Shown: one piece after another, positions 1 through 6,994 of the stretch
How the letters are laid out: the number at the start of each line of letters is the position of its first letter
Numbering within the stretch: the first letter of the stretch is position 1
Source of the DNA: Phycisphaera mikurensis NBRC 102666
GTDB lineage: Bacteria; Planctomycetota; Phycisphaerae; Phycisphaerales; SM1A02
Direction of reading: 5' to 3'
Length of the DNA: 9,389 nucleotides
Assembly (NCBI GenBank): GCA_945870475.1
Contig: CAMBSR010000079.1
Location: forward strand, 1-9,389
Notes under the pieces: generated by a model
Told to the model about the DNA's origin: nothing
What the model saw: the letters and a program-made list of their open reading frames with translations, nothing else
The model's database searches: none
Translations under genes and position numbers: made by a program

Positions 1-991
1 CCCAGATGGTGCTGCGACCGGACGCTGCGGCCGTGGCCTCGCCCGCGACCTGCGGGAAGAGCTTGACGCGCGCCAGCATCTCTGGCTTGAGCTGCGGTGC
101 GGGGTCGAGGAGCCGCACCTTGGCCTGCACGGTGTTCTTGGCGATGTCCGCCTGCTGCACAACGCGGATCACCTCGCCGCGAAAGGTGCGGTCGGGCATG
201 ACGTCCACCGCAATCTCGGCGCGGTCGCCGATGGCGATGCGTCCGGCGTCGGCAAGCGGCACGTCGGCGCGCACCTGGAGCTGCGCGGGGTCGTAGAGCT
301 CGACGAGTGCCTTGCCGTCCTGCATGGAACCCGCCGCCATGCCGGGGACGGCGAGGCGCGCGAGCACGACGCCGGCGATCGGCGCGCGGACCTGGGTACG
401 GCTGAGCGAGAGTTCCTTCATCAGGCGTTCCGCGTCCGCGGCCTGCTCGGCGGCGGTCATCGCCTCGATGCGCAGGCGCAGGCGTGCCACCTCGCCGGCG
501 CTCGCGGCACCGCTCTCGACGAGCCTCGCCTTGCGGCCGAGCTCGTCCTCCATCTCGCGGCGCTTGGCGCGCACCTCGGCGAGCGTGGCCTCGGCGAACT
601 TGAGCGCGATGCGCTGCTCGTCGTCGACGAGCTCAACGAGCACCTGCCCGGCCTCCACCCGCTCGCCTTCGAGGATGGCGACGCGCTTGACGATGCCGGG
701 CGTGAGTGCCGGCACCATCACCGCGAAGGGCGACGGCTCGATCCATCCCGGGGCCTGCACGGGCGGGCCTTCGTGGGTGGCGGGCTGTGACTTGGCTTGG
801 CCTTGGTTGGCGGCTTCGTCGGCCACGGCGGCAGCGCGCACCGAGACGGGGACGACCTCCACCGTGGGCACCGGAAGGAAGCTGCGCCAGCCGGTCCACG
901 CGAGGGCGGCCGCCGCGCCGGCGACCAGCGTGACGGGCAGGACGTAGCGGGTGAGCACGCGCTTGGGCGGTGCGGGGATCTGCGTGTTCAT
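1..991 (-). CDS. Efflux RND transporter periplasmic adaptor subunit (membrane fusion protein), partial
   Basis: Periplasmic adaptor that would link an inner-membrane RND pump to the TolC-like channel encoded just upstream. The frame is open from an ATG at 991 to the left edge (330 codons), so the C-terminus is missing. Visible parts: an N-terminal membrane anchor at about residues 13-33; the first half of the lipoyl/barrel-sandwich domain at about 82-122, with the GWIEPSPF and GIVKRVAILEGERVEAGQVL stretches; a short charged coiled-coil hairpin at about 123-195; the second sandwich half starting RAPIAGVVLARL near 202; and a beta-barrel domain with KNTVQAKVRLLDPAPQLKPE near 285-303. This order is typical of RND-type adaptors. 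The start overlaps the upstream TolC stop as ATGA, indicating one operon and translational coupling. The pump gene itself is inferred to lie beyond the window. The substrate is unknown; metal ions are suggested only by the neighbouring Cys/His-rich protein. Confidence 0.9.
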   Translation of the reverse strand, partial: MNTQIPAPPKRVLTRYVLPVTLVAGAAAALAWTGWRSFLPVPTVEVVPVSVRAAAVADEAANQGQAKSQPATHEGPPVQAPGWIEPSPFAVMVPALTPGIVKRVAILEGERVEAGQVLVELVDDEQRIALKFAEATLAEVRAKRREMEDELGRKARLVESGAASAGEVARLRLRIEAMTAAEQAADAERLMKELSLSRTQVRAPIAGVVLARLAVPGMAAGSMQDGKALVELYDPAQLQVRADVPLADAGRIAIGDRAEIAVDVMPDRTFRGEVIRVVQQADIAKNTVQAKVRLLDPAPQLKPEMLARVKLFPQVAGEATAAASGRSTIW

Positions 992-2508
992 TCCATGAGC
1001 TCCAGTGCGGTGAATTCGAAGTCGGGCATGGCGCCGCCCGTGGGCGCGCCGCCCATGCCGCTGCCGCCCATTCCGCCGGCGGCCGAGTTTCCGAGGCCCA
1101 TCGACGGCAGGCGCGCGCCGGCAAGCGCGCGCTCGAAGGCAAGCGCGGAGAGCGCGCGATCGCGCTGTGCGCGGGCAAGCTGGATGCGGACGTGGTTTTC
1201 CTGGTGCTCGCTCTTCCAGAGCTCGACCGCGGGGCGCTCGCCGGCGCGCACGCCCTCGGCGATGATCCGCTGGTTTGCGTCGAAGCTCGCGAGCGTGGTG
1301 TCGCGCAGGCTGGCGACGTGGTGTTCGGCGGCGGCGACGCCGGCAAGCGCGCGCCGCGCGTCGATCACCGCGCGCTGCCAGAGGCGGTCTTCCTCGATGC
1401 GGGCGATCTCGAGGTCGGCGGTCGCCGCATCCACGCGGAAGCGGCCCTGGTTGAAGACGGGGATCGTGGATTGGATCTCCACCATGGCGGCTTCGTCCCC
1501 TTCCATGTCGCGCTCCCAGCCGCCGCCGAGCATCAGGGTGGGCCAGCGTCCGGCCATGGCGAGCGAGACGCGTGCTTCCATGCCCTCGACGCGCGCGGCC
1601 GCGGCGCGCAGGTCGAGCCGCCGCTCGCGCACCAGTGCGTGGAGGGCGGCGTCGTCCTCGGGCTGCGGCGGCATGGCCACGCCACACGCGGCGCGTGCGG
1701 CGTTGGCGGTGATGTCTGCGGTGGTCCATGCCAGGCCGTGGTCGCCGCGGCCGATGGCTTCCAGCAGACGGGTCTTGGCGGCCACCAGGCCGGTCTGCGC
1801 CTCCATGACGCGGTTCGACGCCTCGGCATCGTTCATGCGCGCCTGGTTCACCACCGCGGCGCGGGTCTCGCCGGCGGCGAGCCCGGATTCCTCGGCGCGC
1901 AGGACACGCGCAGCCACCAGTGCGTCGCGCTGCGCCAGTTCGGCGAGTTCGAGCGCCGCGGCGGAATCGATGTACGCGGCCCGCGCCTCCACGGTGGTGG
2001 AGACGATGGTCGCGGCGGCCTCGAAGAGGAGCATGCGCAGCTGGGCATCGGCGTCGCCGACGAGCGCGTCGCGCTTCCACAGCCAGTCGACCTGCTGCGC
2101 GAGCATGGCGATGATGGGCACGGTGCCCATGGAGAGCGGTGCGCCGACGGCCAGGTTGAGGGTGGGGTTCGGCGGCAGCTGCGAATCCTGCATCAGGGCG
2201 CGGCGGCGGTCCACCTCCACCAGCGTGCGGCGCAGCTGGCGGTTGTTGGCAAGCGCGCAGCGGACGGCGGCCTCGGCGGTGAGCGGTGAGGTGCCGTCCC
2301 ACGCGGCGCTCTGCTCGGACCAGGGGGACTCGAAGGTGCCGTCGAGCGTGCCATCCTTGGTGCCGATGCGCGCATCGAGCGCGGGGACGGTCTCGGCGAT
2401 GGTCTTGCCGGGCTGGGTGGCGCAACCGGCGGCGAGCAATGCGAACGCCGTGATGGCCACGAAGGTGGCGACGGGGAATCGGGATGTCTGCGGGAATGCT
2501 GCGTTCAT
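988..2508 (-). CDS. TolC-family outer-membrane efflux lipoprotein
   Basis: Outer-membrane channel component of a tripartite efflux system. With the start at 2508 it has 506 residues. An in-frame ATG 12 bases upstream (2520) is possible, but GGAG at 2515-2518 lies 6 bases before the 2508 ATG, so I prefer the shorter form, beginning MNAAFPQ. A lipoprotein signal peptide ends in LAAGC with the acylated Cys at residue 29. Two outer-membrane-efflux repeats follow: the first begins near SPLTAEAAVRCALANN and QLPPNPTLNLAVGAPL, the second near HALVRERRLDLRAAAARVEG, with the family-typical IPVFNQGRFRVDAATADLE and long helices after it. The C-terminal 40 or so residues are an unusual Gly/Met-rich tail (GGMGGSGMGGAPTGGAM) ending in acidic residues. 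The length is somewhat above the usual 420-480 residues because of this tail. It overlaps the adaptor gene downstream by 4 bases and lies 64 bases after the Cys/His-rich gene. Substrate not identifiable from sequence. Confidence 0.92.
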   Translation of the reverse strand: MNAAFPQTSRFPVATFVAITAFALLAAGCATQPGKTIAETVPALDARIGTKDGTLDGTFESPWSEQSAAWDGTSPLTAEAAVRCALANNRQLRRTLVEVDRRRALMQDSQLPPNPTLNLAVGAPLSMGTVPIIAMLAQQVDWLWKRDALVGDADAQLRMLLFEAAATIVSTTVEARAAYIDSAAALELAELAQRDALVAARVLRAEESGLAAGETRAAVVNQARMNDAEASNRVMEAQTGLVAAKTRLLEAIGRGDHGLAWTTADITANAARAACGVAMPPQPEDDAALHALVRERRLDLRAAAARVEGMEARVSLAMAGRWPTLMLGGGWERDMEGDEAAMVEIQSTIPVFNQGRFRVDAATADLEIARIEEDRLWQRAVIDARRALAGVAAAEHHVASLRDTTLASFDANQRIIAEGVRAGERPAVELWKSEHQENHVRIQLARAQRDRALSALAFERALAGARLPSMGLGNSAAGGMGGSGMGGAPTGGAMPDFEFTALELME

Positions 2509-2536
2509 GACCTGCTCCATGCGAAATGCAAAGCAC

Positions 2537-2554
2537 GCGCGGCACGCGCCGCGC
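2537..2554 (-). other. GC-rich intercistronic hairpin between the Cys/His-rich gene and the TolC gene
   Basis: A perfect 7-bp inverted repeat (GCGCGGC / GCCGCGC) with a 4-base loop sits in the 64-base gap between the two genes. On the minus strand it is followed by a mildly T-rich GTGCTTTGCATTTC. It could lower readthrough into the TolC gene or stabilise processed mRNA ends. In DNA this GC-rich, a 7-bp stem can also arise by chance. Confidence 0.3.
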
Positions 2555-2572
2555 TGACGGGCATCCGCAGGT

Positions 2573-3067
2573 TCAGATCACGAGCGTGGAATGGAGGGCA
2601 AGCGCCTGGCGGCCGGCGGGGGCGCGCGGCGGGCCGGTGTCGCGGCGCGCGAGCAGGGCAGCCGCGGAGGGGTCGAGGCCGAACGCGGCATCGGCGAGCA
2701 CCACGGTGGAGACGAAGTCGAACTCGCCGACCTCGTCATGGTCGATGGTGACGGGCGCCGGGGGCAGCACGCGCTCCTTGCAGGAGACGCAGCAGGTGCC
2801 CTTGGGCTTGCCGTGGGCCGTGTCCGCGGAATCGTCATCGTCGCAGCAGCCGCCCGACGCATGGTGGTCGGATGCGGCGGGCGCCGTGTCGTTCGAGGCC
2901 TTGGCGCGGCAGCAGGGCGGGGTGGTGGAGTCGTCGGCGTGTTCCGAGGCGGTGGTCGAGTGCCCCGCATGCGCCACCACCGCCGCCGCCGCACGCACCT
3001 GGCAGCAGCAGAATGGCATCCAGCATGCCATGAACGTGGCGAGGAACTGGTGGAGGCGCGAGCGCAT
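2573..3067 (-). CDS. Small exported Cys/His-rich protein, probable metal-binding partner of the efflux operon
   Basis: A 164-residue protein that opens the efflux operon. The N-terminus (MRSRLHQFLATFMACWMPFC) looks like a signal peptide, followed by CC and an Ala-rich stretch near residues 20-35. The middle region is crowded with potential metal ligands: HAGH, EH, PPCCR, DHH, GGCCDDDDS, and CCVSC near residue 95. This favours binding of soft or transition metals in the periplasm. The C-terminal part lacks Cys, has PPAP and DHDE segments, and ends in a Pro/Arg-rich tail closing HSTLVI. I cannot place it in a named family with certainty. Its position ahead of the TolC and adaptor genes resembles small Cys/His-rich proteins often found ahead of heavy-metal RND operons, which is context rather than proof. 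The start at 3067 has no clear Shine-Dalgarno; a TACAGT hexamer lies 10 bases upstream. Many Cys codons and the signal peptide argue for a real gene, despite overlapping open frames on the plus strand. Confidence 0.8.
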   Translation of the reverse strand: MRSRLHQFLATFMACWMPFCCCQVRAAAAVVAHAGHSTTASEHADDSTTPPCCRAKASNDTAPAASDHHASGGCCDDDDSADTAHGKPKGTCCVSCKERVLPPAPVTIDHDEVGEFDFVSTVVLADAAFGLDPSAAALLARRDTGPPRAPAGRQALALHSTLVI

Positions 3068-3184
3068 CGGTCATTTCACTGTAGCAGCATTGCGGGCGAA
3101 AGCGAGGGCGGCGGTCGCTCGGCCCGACGGAAAGGCGCTCTGGCACGCGGAACCGAACGGCCGTGTTCCGGTAAGGTTTGCTCC
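3068..3184. promoter_or_regulatory. Divergent promoter region between the two export operons
   Basis: These 117 bases separate two oppositely transcribed operons and must hold both promoters. On the minus side, TACAGT (3078-3083) is a TAnnnT-type -10 candidate 10 bases before the Cys/His-rich start. On the plus side, TAAGGT (3172-3177) is a similar candidate 7 bases before the ATG at 3185. The AAGG within it could instead serve as a weak Shine-Dalgarno. Neither has a convincing -35 hexamer. No tract matching a known metal-regulator operator was recognised. Confidence 0.4.
3148..3170. promoter_or_regulatory. Inverted repeat, candidate operator
   Basis: CGGAAC at 3148-3153 and GTTCCG at 3165-3170 are perfect inverted arms 11 bases apart, and the inner segment contains the palindrome ACGGCCGT. 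The repeat lies immediately upstream of the TAAGGT element and ends 14 bases before the plus-strand start, a position suited to a repressor or activator site in the divergent region. The binding protein is unknown and no regulator gene is present in the window. Confidence 0.35.
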
Positions 3185-4633
3185 ATGAGCAAGATTGCCG
3201 CCATCGTCGTCACCGCTGCAGCCTCCTACGGCGCAGCCGCCGTCCTTGTTCACGCGTCATTCGATCCGCCGGCATCGGCGCCGCAGACCCCCGCGGCCGA
3301 GGCCCCGGCGGCACCCGCAGTGAAGGTGCCCAAGACGGCCGCGGTGGAGCGCGGGACGCTGGAGATCGCGGTGGAGCGCCCGGGACGCGTGGAGTCGTCA
3401 CGCTCCGACGACGTGCGGCTGGAGCTCGAGGCGTTCGGTGGCCAGGTGTCCGTCAAGGAAGTGGTGCGCCGCAGCGGCCCGGTGCGCGCCGGCGAGACGG
3501 TGGCGACGCTCGAGGGCAAGGAGTTCGAGCGTGGCCTCGACGACCTGCGCACCTCGGTGGCCGAGGCGCACAAGCGCTTCGAGATGCAGAAGCAGGAGCG
3601 CGCGATGCAGGCCCGCCAGTCCGTGGCCGGCGTGGAGCGCGCCACGCTTGCGGCGGAGCTTGCGGCCCAGGCGCTGGAACTGCACCGCGACTACGAGGCT
3701 GCCAAGGCGCTCGAGATGGCGGACCTTTCGCTGAAGGGAAGCCTGGACGGCCTGCGCGACAGCCGTGACGAGCTCACCCAGCTGGAGAAGATGTACGCGG
3801 GCACGTCGCTCCAGAGCGAGACCAAGGACATCGTCCTCGACCGCGCGCGCCGCGGCGTGGAGCGCGGCGAGATCTACACCAAGTACGCCAAGCGCGACAA
3901 CGAGATCTTCAAGGCGGTGCGCGCGCCGAACGACTCGCGTCGCGTGGCGGACCAGGCGAAGTACTCGAGGCTCGAGCTCGAGTCCGCGCAGCTCCAGCAG
4001 CGGCTCGGCGAGATCAAGGCGGAACTGGAGATGGCGGCGGGCGAGCGCAGCCTGCGCGACCTCGACCGTCGGCTCGAGAAGATGGAAGGCGACGCGAAGC
4101 GACTGACCGTGAAGGCGCCGGGCGACGGCTACCTGGTGATGCGCCTGAAAGACTCCGGCGACGTGCTCCAGCCGCGGCAGGAAATGGCCTCGGTGGTGGA
4201 TCTCTCCACGCTGCGCGTGCGCGGCACCATGAACGCCGATGCGCTGCGCGTCCTCAAGCAGGGCGACGTGGTGCAGGCGTGGTTCCCCGCGCGGCCCGAG
4301 GTGCGTGCCGAGGCGGTGATCGACGAGCTGGTGGCGGTCGGTGCGCCGGAAGGCGACGGTGCCGCGTTCCCGTTCACCGCCACGCTGCGCGGTTTCGACG
4401 GATCGGTGCTCCCCGGCATCGAGGCACGCCTGGAGGTGCGAGGCAAGCTCGCCGACCGCGTGCTGGTGCCTTCCAAGGCGGTCAAGCAGGAGCGCGGTCG
4501 CTTCACCGTGAAGGTGATGGCGGACGGCAAGGAGTCCGAGCGCGAGGTGCGCATCGGCGCGACCGACGGCACGAAGTCCGAGGTGATCTCCGGGCTGCAG
4601 GCAGGCGAACAGGTCGTGATGCCCGATGCGTGA
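3185..4633 (+). CDS. HlyD/RND-adaptor-like periplasmic protein with a long coiled-coil hairpin
   Basis: Membrane-fusion-type protein of 482 residues, expected to be anchored in the inner membrane and span the periplasm. An N-terminal hydrophobic anchor (about 4-23) is followed by a Pro/Ala linker (about 27-50). The first barrel-sandwich half is near 80-115 (FGGQVSVKEVVRRSGPVRAG, then ETVATLEGKEF). A long charged helical region (about 115-305) is rich in Glu, Lys, Arg, Leu and Gln and is well suited to a coiled coil. The second sandwich half begins LTVKAPGDGYLV near 307. Beta-barrel and membrane-proximal domains follow to the end (LRVRGTMNADALRVLKQGDV; LPGIEARLEVRGK; VLVPSKAVKQERGRFTVKV; GLQAGEQVVMPDA). 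I chose the ATG at 3185 because the anchor follows it at once; the frame is open further upstream but without a plausible N-terminus. The next gene overlaps its stop by 8 bases. No pump gene is linked, so whether it serves an RND, ABC or other system is unknown. Confidence 0.85.
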   Translation: MSKIAAIVVTAAASYGAAAVLVHASFDPPASAPQTPAAEAPAAPAVKVPKTAAVERGTLEIAVERPGRVESSRSDDVRLELEAFGGQVSVKEVVRRSGPVRAGETVATLEGKEFERGLDDLRTSVAEAHKRFEMQKQERAMQARQSVAGVERATLAAELAAQALELHRDYEAAKALEMADLSLKGSLDGLRDSRDELTQLEKMYAGTSLQSETKDIVLDRARRGVERGEIYTKYAKRDNEIFKAVRAPNDSRRVADQAKYSRLELESAQLQQRLGEIKAELEMAAGERSLRDLDRRLEKMEGDAKRLTVKAPGDGYLVMRLKDSGDVLQPRQEMASVVDLSTLRVRGTMNADALRVLKQGDVVQAWFPARPEVRAEAVIDELVAVGAPEGDGAAFPFTATLRGFDGSVLPGIEARLEVRGKLADRVLVPSKAVKQERGRFTVKVMADGKESEREVRIGATDGTKSEVISGLQAGEQVVMPDA

Positions 4634-6002
4634 GTCGTCGCACCAGCGCGTGTACTGCGTCTGGCGATCCGTGGCGACGGCCTGCGTGGCCGTGCTCGCC
4701 GGTTGCGCATCGCCGCCGGCATCGACGGCTGCGCAGGGTCAGCCGGCGGGTGTCGGTACGTCGGCCGCGTCGGCCCCTGCAAAGGAACCCGGCCCCGCCG
4801 CGGCACCGGCGCAGCGGCAGGCAACCACCGCCACGCCGCCCGCGCTGCGCCCCGTGCCTGACCCCGCGAAGTCGCTCGCGCGCACGCGCGCTGCGCGTGC
4901 CAAGGGGTTGGCGTGGGAGCTCGCGAACCAGCAGCCGGAAGGCGGCTTCGGCACCTTCGAGAGCCCGCGTGCCCGCGAGATCTACCTGGACACCCAGGCA
5001 AGCCATCGTGCGTTCCACACCTCCACCACCGCACTGGTCTGCTGGTCGCTCCTGGCCCCGGCGCGCACCGACCCGGCGGCGCGACGCGCGCTGATTCGCG
5101 GGCTGGCGTGGCTCGAGCAGCAGGGCGAGGTAGGACGCGCCTCCGGCAACACCTTCTACAGCGTCTGGACGCACACCTACCTGCTGGAGCTTGCGGCGGC
5201 GCTGCTGGCCGATCCCACGCTTGCCGAGAAGCATGCGGCGTGGCGCGGGATCATGGACCGCGAGGTGGAAGTGGCGCGGCGCGAGCAGAGCGCCGAGGGC
5301 GGCTGGGCGTACTACGACTTCAACCACGTCGGCCAGAACCCGAGCGGCGAGCAGAGCACCAGCTTCAACACCGCGGCGATGGTGGAGTCGCTCCTCAACG
5401 CGCGCGCGCAGGGCGCGGTGGTCCCGAAGGGTACGGTCGAGGACGCGGTCTTCTGCATCGGGAGGATGCGCATCCCGAGCGGCGCGTTCGCGTACGGCAC
5501 CTACGCGGAGCTGACGGTTGCGGCCGACTACAACAAGGTCTCCGGCGCGAGCGGTCGCCTCCAGGTGTGCAACGTGGCGCTGATGCGCACCGGGCAGCCC
5601 GGCATGGACGGCGAGGTGCTGCTGCGCGGCGTCGAGCTGCTGCGCGAGCGGCACCACTACATCGAGATCGCGCGCGGGCGCGTGATGCCGCACGAGGCGT
5701 ACTACCGCAACTCGGGCTACTACTACTTCTTCGGCCACTACTACTGCGCGCGCGTATTGCAGCTCTGCCCGCCCGGCGAGCGCCGCGACCTCCTGGTTCG
5801 CTGGCTGGCCGAGCAGATGGCGATCGACCAGAACCGCGACGGCAGCTGGTTCGACTACCCGCTGTACGGGTACGGATTCGCCTACGCCACCGGATTCGCG
5901 ATGCGCACCCTCGAGATCCTCGAACCGATGATCGAGGAGCAGGTGCGCGCCGCGGACGGCACCGGCCCGAAGCCGGCACCGCCCGCAGCTGCCACGCCGT
6001 GA
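4626..6002 (+). CDS. Lipoprotein with prenyltransferase/squalene-cyclase-like alpha/alpha toroid domain
   Basis: A 458-residue predicted lipoprotein: LAGC lipobox with Cys at residue 27, then a Pro/Ala/Gln-rich linker to about residue 80. The remainder resembles the terpenoid-cyclase/prenyltransferase superfamily fold. QW-like repeats are visible at about 102-111 (QQPEGGFGTF), 221-232 (QSAEGGWAYYDF) and 402-411 (QNRDGSWFDY), each next to a predicted helix, with an extremely aromatic segment GYYYFFGHYYC near 364-374. The catalytic DxDD of squalene-hopene cyclases is not seen, so cyclase activity is unlikely. A binding or scaffold role at the envelope, or an unknown enzyme, is more plausible. 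It starts inside the last codons of the adaptor-like gene (8-base overlap), indicating co-transcription and probably coupled translation. The functional link to the adaptor is therefore contextual. It ends 19 bases before the stop of the converging gene. Confidence 0.8.
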   Translation: MRESSHQRVYCVWRSVATACVAVLAGCASPPASTAAQGQPAGVGTSAASAPAKEPGPAAAPAQRQATTATPPALRPVPDPAKSLARTRAARAKGLAWELANQQPEGGFGTFESPRAREIYLDTQASHRAFHTSTTALVCWSLLAPARTDPAARRALIRGLAWLEQQGEVGRASGNTFYSVWTHTYLLELAAALLADPTLAEKHAAWRGIMDREVEVARREQSAEGGWAYYDFNHVGQNPSGEQSTSFNTAAMVESLLNARAQGAVVPKGTVEDAVFCIGRMRIPSGAFAYGTYAELTVAADYNKVSGASGRLQVCNVALMRTGQPGMDGEVLLRGVELLRERHHYIEIARGRVMPHEAYYRNSGYYYFFGHYYCARVLQLCPPGERRDLLVRWLAEQMAIDQNRDGSWFDYPLYGYGFAYATGFAMRTLEILEPMIEEQVRAADGTGPKPAPPAAATP

Positions 6003-6021
6003 ACATCGCGCGCGCCGTGGG

Positions 6022-6825
6022 TCACCGACGCTGCCGGCCGCGACCGATGCACATGCAGAGCGCCGCCGACACGGTGGCCACGGCGCCTGGTGCCGGCACG
6101 GCGGGCCCGCCGCCGGGCGTGTCGCGCATCCAGCTCGCGTACTCGCCCGCCTGCCATCCGTTGCCGTCGAACCATGCGTGCGGCGGCATGCCGCCCGTGG
6201 CGGTGAGGTCGACGGGCCCCACGCGGACCGCCGCGTAGACGGGGTCGGTGGAGTTCGATCGCACGAACGCCACGGAATCGAGCAGCTCCTTCCACGGCAT
6301 CGCGTCGAGCGTGCCGTCGTTGCCCGCGTCGAGGTCCATGCCGACGGTGCCGCTGAACGAGCGCACCAGCATGTACGTCACCGAGTCCGAGTTCTCGAAG
6401 TTGAGCGAGTCACCGGTGCCGATCACCGCGTGCGCTCCGGCGGGATCCGCCGTGAGCGTGCGGCCATCGAACGCAGTGCCGCCGAACGTCGCCTCGTGCG
6501 CGACGAACCGGCCGTTGGAGCCGAGCGACCACGCCGACAGGTCGATGGCCATCTCCACCACGCCGCCCGGATCCGTGCCGCTGTCGCCGATGGCGATGAA
6601 CCAGCACCCGGCGAGCGACGAACCCGCCTGCCCGAGGATCTCCACGTACTCGTCCGTGTCCGCGCCTTGCTGGTCGACGCGCAGTTCCGAGATGCGGAAC
6701 ATCGGCGCGGGTGCGCCATCGGCCCCCTTCGCGAGCCCCGCGTGCGCCGGACCGCCGGTCGCCATGCATGCGATCGCCACTGCCGCGCCGAGCGCGGCCC
6801 GTTCCTTCGTTCCCTTGGTGTCCAT
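6022..6825 (-). CDS. Secreted lamin-tail-like protein with PEP-CTERM-like C-terminal sorting tail
   Basis: A 267-residue exported protein. The signal peptide ends near AHAG (residues 27-30). The domain after it begins FRISELRVDQQGADTDEYVE at about residue 43 and continues through GCWFIAIGDSG, DLSAWSLG and a conserved-looking LNFENSDSVTYMLV...DLDAGNDGTLDAMPW. This fits the lamin-tail-domain type of extracellular beta-sandwich, seen in bacterial surface proteins. The C-terminus has the three parts of a PEP-CTERM-like tail: VPAPG, a hydrophobic stretch containing CMC, then a basic end RGRQRR. This suggests exosortase-type sorting, although the motif is PAP rather than PEP. An AGGGG Shine-Dalgarno (6832-6836) lies 6 bases before the start and sits inside the end of the 29-codon ORF whose stop is one base upstream. 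Substrate or ligand unknown. Confidence 0.82.
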   Translation of the reverse strand: MDTKGTKERAALGAAVAIACMATGGPAHAGLAKGADGAPAPMFRISELRVDQQGADTDEYVEILGQAGSSLAGCWFIAIGDSGTDPGGVVEMAIDLSAWSLGSNGRFVAHEATFGGTAFDGRTLTADPAGAHAVIGTGDSLNFENSDSVTYMLVRSFSGTVGMDLDAGNDGTLDAMPWKELLDSVAFVRSNSTDPVYAAVRVGPVDLTATGGMPPHAWFDGNGWQAGEYASWMRDTPGGGPAVPAPGAVATVSAALCMCIGRGRQRR

Positions 6826-6826
6826 T

Positions 6827-6916
6827 TCATTCCCCTGCGGCCGAGCCGCGGATGTCCTTGCGGCGCCGAAGGTAGGACTGGAAGCGGTTGTTCTCGGAAA
6901 CGGGGCGGAACTTCAT
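6827..6916 (-). CDS. Small 29-codon ORF with strong ribosome binding site, coupled to the lamin-tail gene
   Basis: ATG at 6916 opens a 29-residue basic peptide beginning MKFRPVSENNRFQSYLRRRK and ending with Gly, Ala and Glu. It stops with TGA one base before the ATG of the secreted protein gene. The Shine-Dalgarno GGAAGGA (6924-6930) with 7-base spacing is the best ribosome binding site in the window. The peptide has no signal sequence or membrane helix and looks soluble and Arg-rich. It may be a translated leader that feeds ribosomes to the next gene, or a small functional protein. The antisense frame around it is also open, so open frame alone is not evidence; the site, spacing and coupling are. 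I recognise no family. Confidence 0.55.
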   Translation of the reverse strand: MKFRPVSENNRFQSYLRRRKDIRGSAAGE

Positions 6917-6923
6917 GGGAAAT

Positions 6924-6930
6924 TCCTTCC
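6924..6930 (-). promoter_or_regulatory. Strong Shine-Dalgarno for the 29-codon ORF
   Basis: GGAAGGA on the minus strand, 7 bases before the ATG at 6916. It overlaps a small palindrome (GGAAATTCC at 6918-6926) that could pair with itself and modulate access. This site is the main reason for calling the small ORF. Confidence 0.6.
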
Positions 6931-6959
6931 GGATCTGAACGATCGGGGCATTTCCGGGC

Positions 6960-6988
6960 TTGTCCGGACCTGCACTCCGGGTCACAAT
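6960..6988 (+). promoter_or_regulatory. Candidate sigma-70-type promoter of the dockerin protein gene
   Basis: TTGTCC (6960-6965) and CACAAT (6983-6988) match the -35 and -10 consensus at 4 of 6 bases each and are separated by exactly 17 bases. The -10 ends 6 bases before the ATG at 6995, so the mRNA would be nearly or fully leaderless. No Shine-Dalgarno is visible, which agrees with this. Confidence 0.45.
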
Positions 6989-6994
6989 CACCTG

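Noticed and set aside
970..2557. Long plus-strand open frames (439 and 586 codons) opposite the TolC gene
   Set aside because: They are antisense shadows caused by high GC content. Their translations are Arg/Ala/Ser-rich without domain features, while the minus strand gives a clear TolC protein.
3141..3156. TGGCACG, a perfect match to the -24 element of sigma-54 promoters
   Set aside because: Four bases further on the sequence is ACCGA instead of the needed TTGC-type -12 element, so the match is probably chance.
4503..5738. Minus-strand 411-codon open frame
   Set aside because: Shadow of the toroid-fold lipoprotein and the end of the adaptor gene; composition dominated by Arg, Ala and Val with no recognisable fold, and no ribosome binding site.
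6003..6021. Terminator between the converging genes
   Set aside because: Only 19 bases, with no stable stem or T-run visible; termination must use sequence inside the coding regions or a protein factor.
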